Positions 61,184 to 64,000 of a DNA stretch of 64,000 nt are shown in pieces (within the stretch, counting starts at the first letter, position 1; each line of letters opens with the position of its first letter). Location: positions 31,142,001 through 31,206,000 of the forward strand of contig NC_091020.1 in assembly GCF_041296385.1 (NCBI RefSeq). Direction: 5' to 3'. The translations under genes were made by a program, and so were the position numbers. The stretch comes from Aphelocoma coerulescens (lineage: Eukaryota > Chordata > Aves > Passeriformes > Corvidae). Under the pieces are notes generated by a model that saw only the letters and a program-made list of their open reading frames with translations, ran no database searches and was not told where the DNA came from.

Positions 61184-61460
61184 TCATAGAATCACAGACT
61201 TGTTTGGGTTGGAAGGGACCTGAAAGCTCATCCAATCCCCCCCTGCCATGGGCAGGGACACCTTCCACTATCCCCGGTTGCTCAGAGCCCCATCCATCCT
61301 GGCCTTGGACACTGCCAGGGGTGGGGCAGCCACAGCTTCTCTGGGCACCCTGTGCCAGTGCTTTATCACCCTCTGAGTAAAGAATTTCTTTCTAATGTCT
61401 AATCTAAACCTGCTCTCTTACAGCTTAAAGCCATTTTCTACTCACTTACATAAATACAGA
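61184..61460 (-). mobile_element. CR1-type LINE 3' end, best preserved copy in the window
   Basis: The plus strand begins TCATAGAATCACAGAC, the reverse complement of the CR1 3' terminal ATTCTATGA-type repeat. It continues through GTTTGGGTTGGAAGGGACC, CCCTGCCATGGGCAGGGACA, CCTTCCACTATCCCCGG, CTCTGGGCACCCTGTGCCAG and AAGAATTTCTTTCTAATGTC. Because the terminal repeat is present, the 3' end is intact and only the 5' part is missing. It looks less diverged than the other six copies. Confidence 0.93.
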
Positions 61461-64000
61461 GCAAAGGACAATCTTTTGTTTCCCTGTTTATTAGGCAAAC
61501 CACCTCCCATCCCTGAAGCTTAGCCCTGGGCCATACACACAGTCATTACACCTGTAATTAAAACTTTCCTGCAGCACACATGGCCCAGGCTTCAGGGACC
61601 TCTGTGCACCCAGCCCCTGCCCAGCTGACCACAGACCCTCCATGCCCATCCCACCCAGGATCTGGAAACAGGAAACCACGACTTTGATTTCTTACAAGAG
61701 CCCAGAGATGATATAGCTCAGGAGGAGCACAGTGGCTTTGCTAAACGTGCCCTCAAAAGTGATTCCTGACATTTGCAGATCACAGCCTGTGGCTTGTTTT
61801 AAAGTAACAATCAGAGAAGAAAATGTGATGACGAGGAATTAAAGTGCCTTGTAGATGAAACAGCCCCTTCTGCAGCAACTGTGGATGTGAAACCTCAGCC
61901 AGAACAGCTGAGGCTGCTGGACTGCTCTGCTCAGTCTCCTTCGCTCAGTTTGGACCTTCAGATGCCAGGAGATTCTCACAAGATGAGCAGCTGTGCTGGC
62001 AAGCTGATAAGAGGGCCTGGCAAGTTATAAGCTTGTCAGTCTGAGTTCAGAGAGTTTGCAGCAGATTTGCAGAAACTCTTTGCAAAATAGAGTAGATTAA
62101 ATATTATGCTAAACATTTTTCTTTTTTCCTTTCACCCAATGAAATCCCTAATTCATCAGCAGGGTCAGAGCATGACACGACAAATTTCCACTTGCACTTT
62201 TGTCACCTGTGATGTGAGAGTTCAGACCCTTAGGTCTACCCTGCAATTCCTATAATGGAGAAGCTTTTCCACATGAAGAAATTGCCACTGGGAAGCTACA
62301 GAGGAGAAACTGACAGTGCTCCCAACAGAGAGAGGTCACCATCACAATACCACAGCACTGGGGTCCTGCCCGTTGCTGTGTTAATAATAAGGTGACAAGA
62401 AGGTGAACAGTGAAATTTGAAGTTCCTGTGCCATCACCCAGGGAAGTGCAGAACTTTGACTACAAAGAGCTACAGGGACTTCATTTCACTCAGCAAGGGG
62501 GTGAGAGCTCCAGACAACATCTGATTAGTGACTTACAAAGTGATGCACTGGGAAAACGTGATCCTAATTCTGTTTTCACAAGGAGAAGCTGCAGTTACTC
62601 ACAAACGACATCTCAGCACTCTAACAGACAGCTCTAAGAAGGGTTAGCTTGGTATACAGCAGTTAGTAAGAACAGGCAAACTCAATGCTGGGAATTTTTA
62701 AAAAAGAATAAAACATTATTATACCAGAGCATGAATGAGCTGAAGGATAGTGCTACAGTTTTTCATTCCATGTCACATTCCCAGACAGAAACACGAGACA
62801 GAAGTATGGAAGCAGGATTTCACTTTACTCTGTGGGTGTCCCTTCCCTGCATATCTGTAACTATGGCATTCTCTGCAGAAGATCAGAGGCGTAACTGGAA
62901 AGCACATTTCACTTGAATATGCATTCAGAAGTTGTAACTGAGCGAACAAATAGGATAACGAGATTATTTCCAAAAAAAGTAGATAATCACCAGCTACAAC
63001 GCATCTCTGTATTTTAAGGGAAATTATTATTCTGTAGCTTGGATGGAATTCTGATCCATTCCAACAGACATCCAAACTGTGTACCTTAAACAAGTCAGGC
63101 TGTCTAAGCAACTGGGAACAGCAGGGACCTGCTCAATAAAGACTTAATACAAAAGTAATTAAGAAAAAGAACCAAACAGGCCTGTTTTCCTTCTGCTCTT
63201 GCACAGGTAGGACTGGTCCTGTCTACCAAGTTCTGCTTCCAGCTCCTTCCACAAGGTAGGTTCATGTACCAGCAGCCCATGGCCAGTAACTGAGATCCCA
63301 AATCAGAAATCTGGGAGTACATCCACTTACTGTGGTGTGGTACCTGCTGGAGAAATCTTTTGTTTCACATTGACCATACAGGGAACTTAAGTCAGGAATA
63401 GATAATCCTTAGATTTCAAGCCCTGACCTGTTTCAAATGTGTTGTATGTCACTGCTCAGCCACTCCTGCCACAGGAACAGGCGACTGTGGAGGTGAGAGG
63501 TGAGTGTACAGTCCATCAGCTCTCCCATGGTGACTGTGTAGAGGCATCTTGGGTGTTTGCTGGCAGTGCAATTCACCCCATGGTCACTGGATGTTTCCAC
63601 AGGACAGCGGTGTGACCCTTACCCCAGGGACCACCTCAGCAACTCAGCAGAACCTCCAGACCCCCACCTACCCCATACCTTGAACAGGTGCTCCCATCCT
63701 GGCAATGCACCTCATCCACAGGGCAGCACCTACCGACCATCCTGACATTAATTTATGAACTGTTCTCTGTACAAACCCATACAGGCTGCTGACAGATGGC
63801 AAATGGTGCAAACCACGAGTAATAGCAAACAAATTACCTGCTGCTCTCTAATAGAATCCAGTGCTGACCCAGGTCATCACAGGAACTGGAACAGTTTTTC
63901 CTAAGTAATGACTAATTGAAAAACAACACTAATGAGGCAATAAGTGCTATTACTAAATCCGTTCTGTTGTCATCATTAGGCGAGTCAACATTCCTGTTCT
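61461..64000. other. Intergenic to window end, no gene recognised
   Basis: Unique sequence. No repeats, RNA genes or recognisable protein frames. The final bases show no sign of an exon. Confidence 0.5.

Overview
The window is animal nuclear DNA, most likely from a bird and probably a songbird. Four observations support this. There are seven decayed, 5'-truncated CR1-type LINE fragments, one of which keeps the avian CR1 3' end. There is a solo LTR of the kind I associate with passerine endogenous retroviruses. The only clear gene is an intronless vertebrate GPCR coding exon. The rest is AT-rich, sparsely repetitive non-coding DNA. There are no operons, phage genes, CRISPR arrays, rRNA or tRNA genes that I can recognise.

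The one well-supported gene is on the minus strand at 7889-8920. It encodes a complete 343-residue prolactin-releasing peptide receptor (PRLHR/GPR10, or the closely related second receptor kept in non-mammals). It keeps the ligand-contact residues reported for the human receptor and a PDZ-binding C-terminus, but the usual NPxxY motif of TM7 reads NAFLY. A (GT)n(GA)n microsatellite lies about 380 bp upstream of its start codon.

Layout: 1-7.5 kb is unique sequence with one CR1 fragment. The receptor lies at 7.9-8.9 kb. From 9.3 to 14.3 kb is unique sequence with a CTCF-like site. From 14.3 to 16.3 kb is the most eventful non-coding stretch: a 38-T tract, a short CpG-rich block with a 24-bp degenerate repeat, and a solo LTR. 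From 16.3 to 33.8 kb is a desert with two CR1 fragments. At 33.8-34.5 kb is an AT-rich block with clustered CpGs and homeodomain-like sites that looks conserved. At 40.35-40.67 kb is a mosaic hexanucleotide array. From 42 to 64 kb is desert with four CR1 fragments and two more AT-rich candidate regulatory blocks.

No second protein-coding gene can be defended from reading frames alone. Several of the longest open frames begin at TTG or GTG rather than ATG, run through repeats, or resemble nothing known. Short exons of spliced genes or lncRNAs could still be present unseen. The simplest reading is a single-exon neuropeptide receptor in a gene-poor, possibly regulatory, intergenic region. I found no evidence of a novel multi-gene system.
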